Positions 34,968-43,490 of a stretch of DNA of 64,000 nucleotides are shown one piece after another. The notes beneath the pieces are model-generated. The model saw nothing but the letters and a program-made list of their open reading frames with translations. It had not been told where the DNA came from and did not search any database. Source of the DNA: Petralouisia muris. Its GTDB lineage: Bacteria > Bacillota > Clostridia > Lachnospirales > Lachnospiraceae. The translations under genes and the position numbers were made by a program. The stretch lies in the NCBI RefSeq assembly GCF_004793545.1, contig NZ_SRYA01000003.1, positions 62,001 to 126,000 on the forward strand, read 5' to 3'. Within the stretch, counting starts at the first letter, position 1. Each line of letters begins with the position of its first letter.

Positions 34968-35857
34968 AATGATTCACCAGCCTTTTCTTTCCCGGGTTGT
35001 TCCCCGAAATAATATAAAAATACATCCTCTAAGGAAGGTTCTGCGGACACGGCGTCCGGGTAGGGTCTTTCTGGGGAGATTATGCGAAGCAGCGCGCCCT
35101 GGGGTTCTGATTTCATATTGGAAACTTTGTACCGTCTCATAGCTTCTGGAATCTGGGTATGGTCCACCCTGCAATGCCAGACTTTTTCCGGCATGGAGTC
35201 TATGACCTGTTGGGCGGTGCCTTCCTGAACTAGAGTGCCGTCCTTCATCAGCCAGATTTTATTGGCGATATATTCGATGTCTGAGACGATATGAGTGGAC
35301 AGCAGAACCAGACGTTCTTCTGACAGTTCGCTGATTAAGTTCCGGAACCGTATCCGTTCGTTGGGATCAAGACCTGCGGTAGGTTCGTCCAGCACCAGGA
35401 TTTTGGGATTGTTCAGCATGGCCTGAGCGATTCCGGCCCGGCGTTTCATACCTCCGGAGAGCTTTTTCATTTTCTTGCCTGCGGCTTTGGAAAGGCCCAC
35501 CTGGGGAATCAGTTCCCGGACTTTTTTACGGGCGGGAGCCGGGCGGATTCCCTTGATGGCTGCAATGTAGAGAAGATAGTCCTGTACGGTAAACTCCGGG
35601 TAAAAGCCAAAATCCTGAGGCAGATAGCCTAGAAGCTTCCGGTATTCTCCGTCCATTTTAAAAATGTCTTTTCCATTGCAGGAAATGCTGCCGCTGGTGG
35701 GACGCAAAAGGGTGCACAGCATCCGCATTAATGTGGTTTTTCCTGCGCCGTTAACGCCTAACAGTCCGTAAACGCCGTTTGTCATTGTCAGGTTCATATG
35801 GTCTACGGCTGTAAAGCTGCCGAAGCTTTTGGTTAAATCAATCAGTTCCAGTTCCAT
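34964..35857 (-). CDS. ABC transporter ATP-binding protein
   Basis: 297 residues. Walker A GVNGAGKTTLMR near residue 34, Q-loop LGYLPQDFGF near 77, signature KKLSGGMKRRAGIAQ near 132, Walker B ILVLDEPTAGLDP near 155 and the H-loop LLSTHIVSD near 188. The C-terminal ~80 residues are an extra domain, ending in PSLEDVFLYYFGE, common in ABC-2 drug or lantibiotic exporters. The ribosome site is GGAGGAATTTT. It couples to the downstream permease (ATGA overlap). Confidence 0.93.
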   Translation of the reverse strand: MELELIDLTKSFGSFTAVDHMNLTMTNGVYGLLGVNGAGKTTLMRMLCTLLRPTSGSISCNGKDIFKMDGEYRKLLGYLPQDFGFYPEFTVQDYLLYIAAIKGIRPAPARKKVRELIPQVGLSKAAGKKMKKLSGGMKRRAGIAQAMLNNPKILVLDEPTAGLDPNERIRFRNLISELSEERLVLLSTHIVSDIEYIANKIWLMKDGTLVQEGTAQQVIDSMPEKVWHCRVDHTQIPEAMRRYKVSNMKSEPQGALLRIISPERPYPDAVSAEPSLEDVFLYYFGEQPGKEKAGESL

Positions 35858-35919
35858 AAAATTCCTCCGTTCTGTTGTTTGTGCTGTTGTTTTTTGGTAC
35901 TTGTTCCAAAGCCAGGAGA

Positions 35920-36027
35920 TGAAAAAGCGTCAGCTCTGAAGGTTATTCTGCGGTTTTTCAGTATTGCCATGTATGAAAAAGCGTCAGCTCTGGGCATTTA
36001 TTCTGCGGTTTCCCAGTATTCCTGGCA
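35920..36027. repeat. Imperfect 54-bp tandem duplication at the 3' end of the membrane-protein gene
   Basis: TGAAAAAGCGTCAGCTCTG occurs at 35920-35938 and again at 35974-35992, and the following TTATTCTGCGGTTT and CAGTATT blocks repeat with the same 54-base spacing. The second copy contains the stop and last codons of the gene at 35998 (minus), so the first copy is a duplicated gene tail lying downstream of the stop. Confidence 0.8.
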
Positions 36028-36744
36028 AGAGTTCAGGGTGCGGCTGACTGCCAGGCACCAGAACAGCAGGGACATTCCAAGGATTCCAACCCAAACTGGC
36101 AGCGTAACTGCGGCATAGACTCTTTCGTTTAAAGTAATCAGCAGCCACAATGCACTCCATAAAACAGACAGGGCCAGGGCGGACGCCTCCGTCATCTTTC
36201 GCCTGCTGCCTAATGTGCCGAAGCAGATGGCGGATGTTACAATCATTGGCAGCAGAAACTGAATCAGTAATCGCTCAAAGGGGAAATGAAATCCCAGGAT
36301 TGCCATGCCGCAGAATAAGGTGAGCAGCAAAGCGTCCGCAATGCCGAATAGAAGCATTCGCGCCGCATAAATGTGCCGCAGGGAATAGTAAGCGGTTTTT
36401 TCGATTTCCATACTCTGGCTGGAACGGTTTTTCCAGAATTCCGGTATAGTGAGTATGGAAAATAAAGTGGAGCATACCGCCATTCCCCGCTGGATGTGGC
36501 TCTCCTCCCAGGAGGAGGCCAGTATTGCCCCTCCAAAGCACAGAAGCAGAAACTGAAGAAACCACCATCGTTTTTGGATCAGCTTTAGCTGTATCCATAG
36601 AAATTCATCGCAGCTCAGCATGGTTTCCTGCCAGGCGCTGTAAAGGGATTGCTTTGCGGTTTGGACGGTTTGGGATATTTTTTCTTCATTTGGCGCGGAC
36701 TGTGATTGTTTCTGATAGGATTTGAGCAGTTGTTCCAAGTTCAT
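35998..36744 (-). CDS. Hypothetical membrane protein, likely regulator of the adjacent sigma factor
   Basis: 248 residues. A cytosolic N-terminal segment of about 60 residues (MNLEQLLKSYQKQSQSAPNE) is followed by six or so hydrophobic segments between 60 and 240. It begins 18 bases after the sigma factor stop and is followed by an ABC ATPase and permease. The layout recalls the Bacillus sigY operon (sigY-yxlC-yxlDEFG), in which small membrane proteins restrain the sigma factor and an ABC exporter follows. An anti-sigma role is inferred from position only; I do not recognise the family. Its last codons are in a 54-bp tandem duplication. Confidence 0.7.
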   Translation of the reverse strand: MNLEQLLKSYQKQSQSAPNEEKISQTVQTAKQSLYSAWQETMLSCDEFLWIQLKLIQKRWWFLQFLLLCFGGAILASSWEESHIQRGMAVCSTLFSILTIPEFWKNRSSQSMEIEKTAYYSLRHIYAARMLLFGIADALLLTLFCGMAILGFHFPFERLLIQFLLPMIVTSAICFGTLGSRRKMTEASALALSVLWSALWLLITLNERVYAAVTLPVWVGILGMSLLFWCLAVSRTLNSCQEYWETAE

Positions 36745-36762
36745 GAAATTCCTCCTTTCTGT

Positions 36763-37281
36763 TTACATCAGCAGTTTTTCTAATTGTATTTTTGCCTGGC
36801 GGAAGCGGTATTTCACCAGGGGAAGCCTTATCTGCAGAATTTTTGCGATTTCAGACAGTGTCAGTTCCTGGAAATAATAAAGGATGATGACCTCTCTGTA
36901 ATCCTCTGGAAGCTGCTGTAAGGCATGGCCCACCGTAAGTTTGTCCACAATCTGTTCTATTTGCCCGGTTTCTGGTTCCAGGGAGTCGTTCAGCCTGGAA
37001 TCTTCCAGGGGAATCTCCTTTTTCTTTTTGTAAAAGTCCCGGCACAGATTTCCAGCGATGGTGTATAAATAATTTTTGGCTTTGCCGCTGTGGCGGTAGG
37101 CGGCGATGCTTTTGAAAAACCGCGCAAAGGTCTCCTGTGTCAAATCCTCGGCGTCCCTTTGATCCTGACAGCGGTATTTGCAGTAAGTTAAGATTTCCGG
37201 ATAGTATTTGCGGACAAAATCTTCCATGGCAGGTTCATCGCCTTGTTTTATTTTTCGGATTAAAAGAAAATCAGCATCCAT
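36763..37281 (-). CDS. ECF-type RNA polymerase sigma factor
   Basis: 172 residues. Region 2 at about 20-85 with YYPEILTYCKYRCQDQRDAE then DLTQETFARFF; region 4 at about 115-170 with LPEDYREVIILYYFQELTLS then EIAKILQIRLPLVKYRFRQA. Both are complete. The start ATG follows AAAGGGGG. It heads an operon with a membrane protein and an ABC transporter, so it likely answers an envelope or antimicrobial challenge. Confidence 0.93.
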   Translation of the reverse strand: MDADFLLIRKIKQGDEPAMEDFVRKYYPEILTYCKYRCQDQRDAEDLTQETFARFFKSIAAYRHSGKAKNYLYTIAGNLCRDFYKKKKEIPLEDSRLNDSLEPETGQIEQIVDKLTVGHALQQLPEDYREVIILYYFQELTLSEIAKILQIRLPLVKYRFRQAKIQLEKLLM

Positions 37282-37333
37282 AGAAACCCCCTTTCTGTTA
37301 AGTATAACGAATCAGAGAGGGAAAAGGATAGTG

Positions 37334-37370
37334 AAAAAGACCGTTTACCTTTTTATTTTGGTAAACGGTC
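37334..37370 (-). terminator. Rho-independent terminator after the OYE reductase gene
   Basis: On the minus strand GACCGTTTACC pairs perfectly with GGTAAACGGTC (37370-37360 and 37349-37339) around a 10-base A/T loop, followed by TTTTT (37338-37334). It lies 66 bases after the stop at 37436. Confidence 0.85.
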
Positions 37371-37435
37371 AGAAAATGATAATAATTTTTCAGTTGTCAG
37401 AAAGATACTGGGAAAAAGTTAAATTTTGCTGCCTG

Positions 37436-39442
37436 CTAAATTTCGTTTGCCCCATGGTATCCGCTGCGGATCGCTGCCCCGATGTCTGCAGTCCGCTGGC
37501 CAGAGCAGTCCCCGATGTAAGTAATGGGAGCCGTAACGCCGCTTTCGTCAAATATATTTTTCTTAGAACCCAGGGCGTTCACAATGGAGTCTGCATGGAT
37601 GGTGAGTTCTGTGCCATCCTGGACATTTTCTGCATAAATGACATTGCCGCGGATTTCTTTTACTTTCGTGTTTACATGCTGTTCTACCTTATGGACTTCA
37701 AAATCTTTTAGAATCAGCGGCATAACGGTTCCAGATTCTCCGGATGCAATTTTATCCAGCATTTCTATAATAATAACCTTGTGCCCTCTGGAAGCCAGAT
37801 ATTCTGCTGTTTCCGTTCCAACCAGGCCGCCGCCTAAGACTGCGCAGACGCCGGAAACTTCTGCTCCTGCCAGAACATCCCAGGCGGAGAGGATATGGCT
37901 GTTTTCTGCCGGCATGGGGAGAGCCATATTGTGGGCGCCTACAGCCACAATCACTGTGTCAAAACCGTTTAGTTCTGCAGCTGTTGGCTGAGTGTTCAGT
38001 TTCAAATCCACAGAAAGAGAGGGCAGGATTTTTTCATAATAAGTTACAGCCCTAAGGATTTCGCTTTTTCTGGGCGGTACGGCTGCTAAATGGATTTGTC
38101 CGCCGATTTTGCCGTCTTTTTCAAAAAGGGTTACCTGATGACCACGTTTTGCGGCAACCCTTGCGGCTTCTAAGCCGGCGATTCCGGCGCCTACTACGGC
38201 AACTTTTTTGGAGACGTTTGCTTCTTTTAAGAAGATCGTGGACTCATCGCCGTTTTCTGCATTGAGGATGCAGGAAATATATTTGCGGTTCTGAATAGCG
38301 TCCACACAACCCTTGTTGCAGTTTAAGCATTCCCGGATGCATTCTCCGGCGGCTGTTTTGACAGCGATATCCGGGTCTGTCAGCAGGGATCTTCCATATC
38401 CAATCACATCGGCCTCTCCCTGTGCCAGAATCTGTTCTCCAGCTTCTGCGGTGACAACCCTTCCTACTGTAGCCACAGGGATGGAAACAGCGGCTTTTAC
38501 TTTCTTTGCGGTGGGCAGGGTCCAGTTATAGGGAACATCTCCCATAGGCGGAATGGTGTCGCCCATGTTTCCGGTGTGGTTTGCCTGGGCCACCTGAATC
38601 ATATCTACGCCTGCCTGTTCCAGAAGCTTTGCAAAGGAAATGGCTTCTTCTTCCAGAAGCCCGCCTTTTCCTCTGAGGGAGCCGTCTGGATTCACGGTAA
38701 TCACCGGGAGCTTGTATTCCACAGCCAATGAGGGAGCTGCTTCCTGAATGGCCGCCACAACTTCCAGGGAGTATCTGGTGCGGTTCTCCAGGCTGCCGCC
38801 ATATGCGTCAGTGCGGTGGTTCAGCAGTGTGGAGCACATGGAGCCAAGCAGACGGTCGCCGTGGATTTCAATGGCGTCTGCGCCGGCTTGTTCTGCTCTT
38901 TTTGCGCAGCTGGCAATGCTCTGGCGGATTTGGGATAACTGTTCTGTCGTTGCTTCATCTACAAAATGCTGCATGTCATGGCGGAGCTTGGCATAGGCTT
39001 CTTTGGTTGTTTTTTCTGCAAGCTCCGTCTGTTTTTTGCATTCTTCTTCGTTTCCGGCAGCCTGTGCGTCTGCAGCGGCTTTTCTTGCCATGTTTGCGCC
39101 CATAATCAGCCTTCCCACTCCCGGAACGTCATATTCCGGGTGGAAAATCTGCAGCGCCAGCTTGCTGCCATGGGCGTGCAGAGCGTCTGCCAGCTTCCGG
39201 AAGGCTGGAATCTGACTGTCGTCATAGAGCATCGGGGTAGGGGAGGCGGTGCGCACAGGCGCAACGTCGCCGATTACAATGTACGCAGTTCCGCCTTTGG
39301 CCAGGCGTTCATAGAAGCTAAGGCTCCTGGCGCCAATGGAGCCGTCCCGTTCCTCATAGCCGGTAGTCAGCGGAGGAAACATAATTCTGTTTTTCAATGT
39401 CATGCTGCCAACCTGGATTGGTTCTAATAGTTTTTTTTCCAT
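37436..39442 (-). CDS. OYE-type FMN/FAD/Fe-S reductase with HGDR motif; candidate bilirubin reductase BilR
   Basis: 668 residues from the ATG at 39442 (AAAAGGAG upstream). An N-terminal FMN TIM barrel (about 1-370) has the usual start LLEPIQVGSMTLKNRI, but the active-site segment reads IEIHGDRLLGS (HGDR at 194-197) where most relatives have IH-AHGYL. Before it is an extra helical insert of about 50 residues (118-170). A CxxCxxxC-x11-C cluster (CLNCNKGC) at about 340-360 binds 4Fe-4S. An FAD domain (VVGAGIAGLEAA near 405) and an NAD(P)H domain (AVLGGGLVGTETAEYL near 530) follow. As I recall, HGDR marks the gut bilirubin reductase clade. It is co-directional with the OYE upstream (99-bp gap). 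Confidence 0.75.
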   Translation of the reverse strand: MEKKLLEPIQVGSMTLKNRIMFPPLTTGYEERDGSIGARSLSFYERLAKGGTAYIVIGDVAPVRTASPTPMLYDDSQIPAFRKLADALHAHGSKLALQIFHPEYDVPGVGRLIMGANMARKAAADAQAAGNEEECKKQTELAEKTTKEAYAKLRHDMQHFVDEATTEQLSQIRQSIASCAKRAEQAGADAIEIHGDRLLGSMCSTLLNHRTDAYGGSLENRTRYSLEVVAAIQEAAPSLAVEYKLPVITVNPDGSLRGKGGLLEEEAISFAKLLEQAGVDMIQVAQANHTGNMGDTIPPMGDVPYNWTLPTAKKVKAAVSIPVATVGRVVTAEAGEQILAQGEADVIGYGRSLLTDPDIAVKTAAGECIRECLNCNKGCVDAIQNRKYISCILNAENGDESTIFLKEANVSKKVAVVGAGIAGLEAARVAAKRGHQVTLFEKDGKIGGQIHLAAVPPRKSEILRAVTYYEKILPSLSVDLKLNTQPTAAELNGFDTVIVAVGAHNMALPMPAENSHILSAWDVLAGAEVSGVCAVLGGGLVGTETAEYLASRGHKVIIIEMLDKIASGESGTVMPLILKDFEVHKVEQHVNTKVKEIRGNVIYAENVQDGTELTIHADSIVNALGSKKNIFDESGVTAPITYIGDCSGQRTADIGAAIRSGYHGANEI

Positions 39443-39541
39443 AGTGTTGTTCTCCTTTTCTTTTCTGGCATTTAGATGAAATAGTTTGCAGAAAGCCCCT
39501 GTATGGCTCATTTGCTTTTGCGCAAAGGACATATCCGGGCA

Positions 39542-41458
39542 TTACAGGGCTTTTGCAAAATGATGCGCTGCAGTAATGGCGTCTTTCAGATTCCCCACCT
39601 GATTGCAGTCTCCTAAAACATGGGCGTGGCTGCAGTCTACGGGAACTGGGGAATAGCCTACAGCAAATATCAGTGTGTCAGCGTCAGTGATTACATGCTC
39701 TTTACCGTCTTTTTCATAGGTGATGGAAGTTGCGTCTACGTTTGTAACAACGCTGTTTAATTCCAGCTTGACGCCTTTTCGGATTAACCGCTGTGTCAGC
39801 ACGCTTTTTGCGGCGCCGCCTTCCCCGGCCATCAGCGTATCAGTCATTTCAATGACAGTCACGTCCCGGTTTGCAGGGAATCTGTCGTCAATCAGGGGAG
39901 CCAGATAGTCTGCGGTCTCACAGCCTACAGAACCGCCTCCAAGGATGACGATTTTCCGTCCTGGGAATCCCTTGCCGGATAAGACGTCGTCTGCGGTCAT
40001 GGTCTGTTTGAAGCATTGGAAGGGTTTGATTACCTTTGGCTGTGCGCCGGAAGTGCAGATAATTTCGTACCCTTCAAAATCACTGGATATCATGTCAGGG
40101 GTGACTTCGCAGTTCATTCGGATTTCGATTCCGGCATGTTTCAGTCTGCGCGCCATGAATTTGATGACCTTGCACAGTTCTTGTTTTCCGATCGGAACAG
40201 ACGCCAGCCGCAGCAGTCCGCCCAGTTCCTGGCTTTTCTCGCAGAGAATAACTTCATGCCCCCGCATTTTGGCGGTGTAGGCTGCTTCCATTCCTGCCGG
40301 GCCTGCGCCGATCACAAGCACTTTTTTCTTTTCCGGCGCAGGTTCTATGGCGTCGGATTCCACGGAAGGGTTGACGGTGCAGGCAATTGGTTTGCCGAAC
40401 ATAATTCCGGTCAGGCAGCGGCCGCAGCCAATACAGGGTCGGATGTCGTCTGTTTTGCCGGCAGCGGCTTTGTTGGCAAATTCACTGTCGCAGAGGTTGG
40501 GCCTGCCAATCATGCAGATATCTGTTTTGCCGTTTGCAATCAGTTCTTCTGCAATCCAGGGTTCATTAATGCGTGCCACAGTGGAAACCGGAATGGTCAG
40601 GCGCCTGCGGATTTCTTCTGCTGCCTGGGCGTGAGGAGCCGGTGAGGTTCCCGGCGCCGGCATGGAGCTGCCTCGCTTGATGGTATTGCCGCCAGACACG
40701 TGGATAAAATTTACGCCTGCCCGTTCTAATTGTTTTGACACATAAATCATGTCATTTAAGGTCAGTCCGCCGTCGCTGTACTCGTCTCCAGAAATCCGCA
40801 CGTCAATGATAAAATCTTCTCCGCACTGCTTGCGGATGGCTTCGATGACTTCCAGAGTCAGACGCAGGCGTCCGTTGATATCTCCGCCATATTCGTCGGT
40901 ACGTTTATTGTAAAGGGGCGTGAGGAAGCCGCCCAACAGTCCATGGGCATGTGCAGCCTGGATTTCCACGCCGTCGCCTCCTGCCTGCTGGAAGCGGCGG
41001 GCAGCTTCGCCAAACTGCCTTACGATCACGTGGAGTTCTTCGACTGTGGCAGGCCGGGGCGCTGATTTGGCGTAATAGGGACCAACGTTGGAGGGGGCGA
41101 TAAGCTGAGGCGTTCCGGGAATGGGAAACGCCATGTAGGCAGGATGGAAAAGCTGTGACAAAATCTTAGTGTCATATTGGTGCACAGCATCCACCAGCTT
41201 CTTCCAGCCTGGGATGTAGCTGTCATCATGGATGGACATGTCTCCCGGCAGGTAAGTGTAAACAGGTTCTACGGTGGTTACTTCCGTGATAATCAGGCCC
41301 ACGCCGCCTTTGGCCCGGTTGGAATAATGCTCAACCAGGGCGTCTGTCACATAGCCCTTGTCAGCCAGGTTGGTGGACAGGGGCGGCAGGAAAATACGGT
41401 TTTTTACAGTTGTGTTCCCAATCTGAATCGGGGAAAACAGGTGTGGAAAATGATGCAT
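39542..41458 (-). CDS. OYE-type FMN/FAD/Fe-S NADH-dependent reductase
   Basis: 638 residues of the 2,4-dienoyl-CoA/enoate reductase, BaiH/BaiCD-like superfamily. The FMN barrel starts LFSPIQIGNTTVKNRIFLPP; the active-site segment is AAHAHGLLGGFLTPLYNKRT with the conserved His pair, followed by DEYGGDINGR. The Fe-S motif is CIGCGRC with a later ACTVNP Cys, a CxxCxxC spacing. FAD (VIGAGPAGMEAAYTA near 385) and NAD(P)H (VILGGGSVGCETADYL near 500) Rossmann motifs are intact. It reduces an activated C=C bond; the substrate could be a steroid, bile acid, enoate or aromatic acrylate and is not deducible. Divergent from an AraC regulator that probably controls it. Confidence 0.85.
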   Translation of the reverse strand: MHHFPHLFSPIQIGNTTVKNRIFLPPLSTNLADKGYVTDALVEHYSNRAKGGVGLIITEVTTVEPVYTYLPGDMSIHDDSYIPGWKKLVDAVHQYDTKILSQLFHPAYMAFPIPGTPQLIAPSNVGPYYAKSAPRPATVEELHVIVRQFGEAARRFQQAGGDGVEIQAAHAHGLLGGFLTPLYNKRTDEYGGDINGRLRLTLEVIEAIRKQCGEDFIIDVRISGDEYSDGGLTLNDMIYVSKQLERAGVNFIHVSGGNTIKRGSSMPAPGTSPAPHAQAAEEIRRRLTIPVSTVARINEPWIAEELIANGKTDICMIGRPNLCDSEFANKAAAGKTDDIRPCIGCGRCLTGIMFGKPIACTVNPSVESDAIEPAPEKKKVLVIGAGPAGMEAAYTAKMRGHEVILCEKSQELGGLLRLASVPIGKQELCKVIKFMARRLKHAGIEIRMNCEVTPDMISSDFEGYEIICTSGAQPKVIKPFQCFKQTMTADDVLSGKGFPGRKIVILGGGSVGCETADYLAPLIDDRFPANRDVTVIEMTDTLMAGEGGAAKSVLTQRLIRKGVKLELNSVVTNVDATSITYEKDGKEHVITDADTLIFAVGYSPVPVDCSHAHVLGDCNQVGNLKDAITAAHHFAKAL

Positions 41459-41543
41459 GACGGGTCCTCCTTTCGGTTCTTTGGTTGTTCGTGAGTATAA
41501 ATTAAATTATATTGGGAAAAATGGTGGAATAATTATGATTTTT

Positions 41544-41552
41544 TGATATAAT
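41544..41552 (+). promoter_or_regulatory. Extended -10 promoter for the AraC gene
   Basis: TGATATAAT (TGnTATAAT) with perfect TATAAT at 41547-41552, in the divergent spacer between the OYE gene (minus) and the AraC gene (plus). No clear -35. Confidence 0.5.
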
Positions 41553-41625
41553 AGTATGAAATATTGATGTATGGATTTTTGTGTATGGAATCGTTGAATT
41601 CTTTGCTTCAGAAATGGAGATGTTT

Positions 41626-42450
41626 ATGCAGAATTTATTTAAGATTACGAAATACAGCCTGGATGCAGGCGCTAACCACATCTTTCGTACCGGATACCGC
41701 TATGGCGTGATCTTTGTTCTTCACGGAACCTGCCAGTTTTCAGGAGAGATCCAGCAGCTTTGCCGTCCATCTGACATTATTTTTCTCAAGCCGGGACAAA
41801 CCAAAGAGATCCTGACTTTGTCACAAAAATCCTCCTGTGCGCTGCTTTGTATCATGATTCCGGAGAAATCTCTGACGGCGCTTTCCGATGCTACCTGCGA
41901 TCTGGCTGAAAAATTCCGGTTTGCCCCTTATGAGACAGCTGTTATTCCAGGGGAAATGAAATCCGCCATGCTGCTTCGGAATATGGTGATAAAGTTGGAT
42001 GCGCTGAAAGACGAAGACATTAAGCTGGGAACGGAACTGTATGAAAAGAGCCTGTTTACTGCTTTTTTGGCATTATTTCTGCGCACCTGTATCCAGAGCG
42101 ATCAGGTGCACCAGTCCCATCAAAAGAAAATGCTGATAATTGATGATGTCTTTGAATATATCAGCCAGCATTTGACGGAAGATCTTTCGCTGAAAAGGCT
42201 GGAGGAGGAGTTTTTTATTTCTGGCGAGCATATTTCCAGGGAGTTTAAAAAGAGTGCGGGAGTTACGCTGCATTCCTACATTACCCGGGCGCGGATTGAT
42301 TTGAGCAAGAAATATCTTCTGCAGGGACTGTCAGTCCGTGACGTCTGCCAGATGTGCGGATTCAGCAGCTATAATCATTTTTTTAAAATGTTTAAACAGG
42401 AATGCGGCATGACGCCGATGGAGTATTACAGGAAAACACGAAAGATATAA
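41626..42450 (+). CDS. AraC family transcriptional regulator
   Basis: 274 residues from the ATG at 41626, with GGAG six bases upstream. The N-terminal cupin-like sensing domain (about 1-150; GYRYGVIFVLHGTCQFSGEI, DIIFLKPGQTKEI) is followed by the C-terminal double HTH (about 170-272) with LSLKRLEEEFFISGEHISRE then FKK and the second helix pair VRDVCQMCGFSSYNHFFKMF. The end (MTPMEYYR) is canonical. It is transcribed divergently from the two OYE genes at 37436-41458 and likely activates them in the presence of their substrate. Confidence 0.92.
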   Translation: MQNLFKITKYSLDAGANHIFRTGYRYGVIFVLHGTCQFSGEIQQLCRPSDIIFLKPGQTKEILTLSQKSSCALLCIMIPEKSLTALSDATCDLAEKFRFAPYETAVIPGEMKSAMLLRNMVIKLDALKDEDIKLGTELYEKSLFTAFLALFLRTCIQSDQVHQSHQKKMLIIDDVFEYISQHLTEDLSLKRLEEEFFISGEHISREFKKSAGVTLHSYITRARIDLSKKYLLQGLSVRDVCQMCGFSSYNHFFKMFKQECGMTPMEYYRKTRKI

Positions 42451-42766
42451 AGATTTTTATGGTTGAATGGATCACAGATCCATTGTCTGTTGAAATGATA
42501 AAGGATAGAGGAAATAAAACCAGATGAGGTTCTTTAACAGTATTTTGATACAATACACAAAAGGAACATATCTGAGTTATAATAAGCGCCGGCTGAACGA
42601 AGTATACCTGCATGATAAAATGAAAAAGATAATTTTGAAGGTGATGGAGAACATAAAATTTATTATGCTTTTATCAGATGGATAATGCTTGAGTTCTCCA
42701 GCATTTTTGCTGTGGCGTCTCAAAAACCGATCTAATATTTATCAACAAATTACCAAGGAGTGAAAA
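42451..42766 (+). other. Intergenic spacer (316 bp) with a hairpin and a possible 53-codon ORF
   Basis: AATGGATC (42466-42473) and GATCCATT (42477-42484) form an 8-bp hairpin 15 bases after the AraC stop, without a T-run. An ORF at 42524-42685 would encode a basic 53-residue peptide (starts MRFFNSILIQYTKGTYLS), but only a weak GAGG lies 14 bases upstream. It is not similar to AgrD-type signal peptides that I know. No other feature seen. Confidence 0.3.
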
Positions 42767-43489
42767 ATGCAGATAGCAGTATGTGACGATGAAAAAGAAA
42801 TCAGGGATATGTTTGCGCAAGAGATAGGGAAGCTTTATCCAGAAGCAGATCTGTCACTGTACCAGTCAGGGGAGGAGCTGCTTTTGTCAGGAGGAGAGCC
42901 GGATATCCTGTTGTTGGATATTCAGATGCCAGGGAAGAACGGTATGGAAACGGCAAAGGAACTGCGTAGGAAAAACAAAAAAGCAATCATTATTTTTGTG
43001 ACCGCTTTGGATGATTTTGTATTTCAGGCGTTCGACGTAGGGGCGTTCCATTATCTGGTAAAACCTTTGGATGGCAGAAAATTTTCTGAGGTATTGCTGA
43101 ATGCCGTAAAACAGTTTGAAGACAGAAAGAAGCTGGATGGAGCAAGCAGAAAAAGGGAATTGCCAAGCCTGATGATAACCACAGGAGGGAAACATATCAC
43201 TGTCAATCTGGAGGATATCGTATATGCGGAGGTGTTTGACCGGAAAGTGATCCTGCATACGATGGATTCAGATATAGAATATTATGGGAAAATGAGAGAA
43301 CTGGAAGAAAAAGCAGGAGATGAATTTTACCGCACCCACAGGTCGTTCCTTGTGAATTTTGGATATATCAGGAAATATGATGCAACAACAGTCTATCTGA
43401 AAAAAGGTCAGGCGCTGATGGCAAAACAGAACTATCAGGGGTTTGTAAAAAGCTATTTAAGGTATAACCAAAGGAAGGGGCGGACATGA
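42767..43489 (+). CDS. LytTR family response regulator
   Basis: 240 residues. The receiver domain has VCDDEKEI at the start, phospho-Asp in ILLLDIQMPGKNGME near residue 48, and the FVTALDDFVFQAFDVGAFHY and LVKP segment. The C-terminal LytTR DNA-binding domain (about 130-235) has VNLEDIVYAEVFDRKVILHT and the terminal FYRTHRSFLVN and MAKQNYQGF parts. AAGGAG lies 7 bases before the ATG. It is directly followed by its GHKL kinase. Such pairs typically answer peptide signals. Confidence 0.93.
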   Translation: MQIAVCDDEKEIRDMFAQEIGKLYPEADLSLYQSGEELLLSGGEPDILLLDIQMPGKNGMETAKELRRKNKKAIIIFVTALDDFVFQAFDVGAFHYLVKPLDGRKFSEVLLNAVKQFEDRKKLDGASRKRELPSLMITTGGKHITVNLEDIVYAEVFDRKVILHTMDSDIEYYGKMRELEEKAGDEFYRTHRSFLVNFGYIRKYDATTVYLKKGQALMAKQNYQGFVKSYLRYNQRKGRT

Positions 43490-43490
43490 G

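Noticed and set aside
40016-40645. A 209-residue plus-strand open frame
   Set aside because: Antisense to an OYE reductase gene with intact motifs; no recognisable domain.
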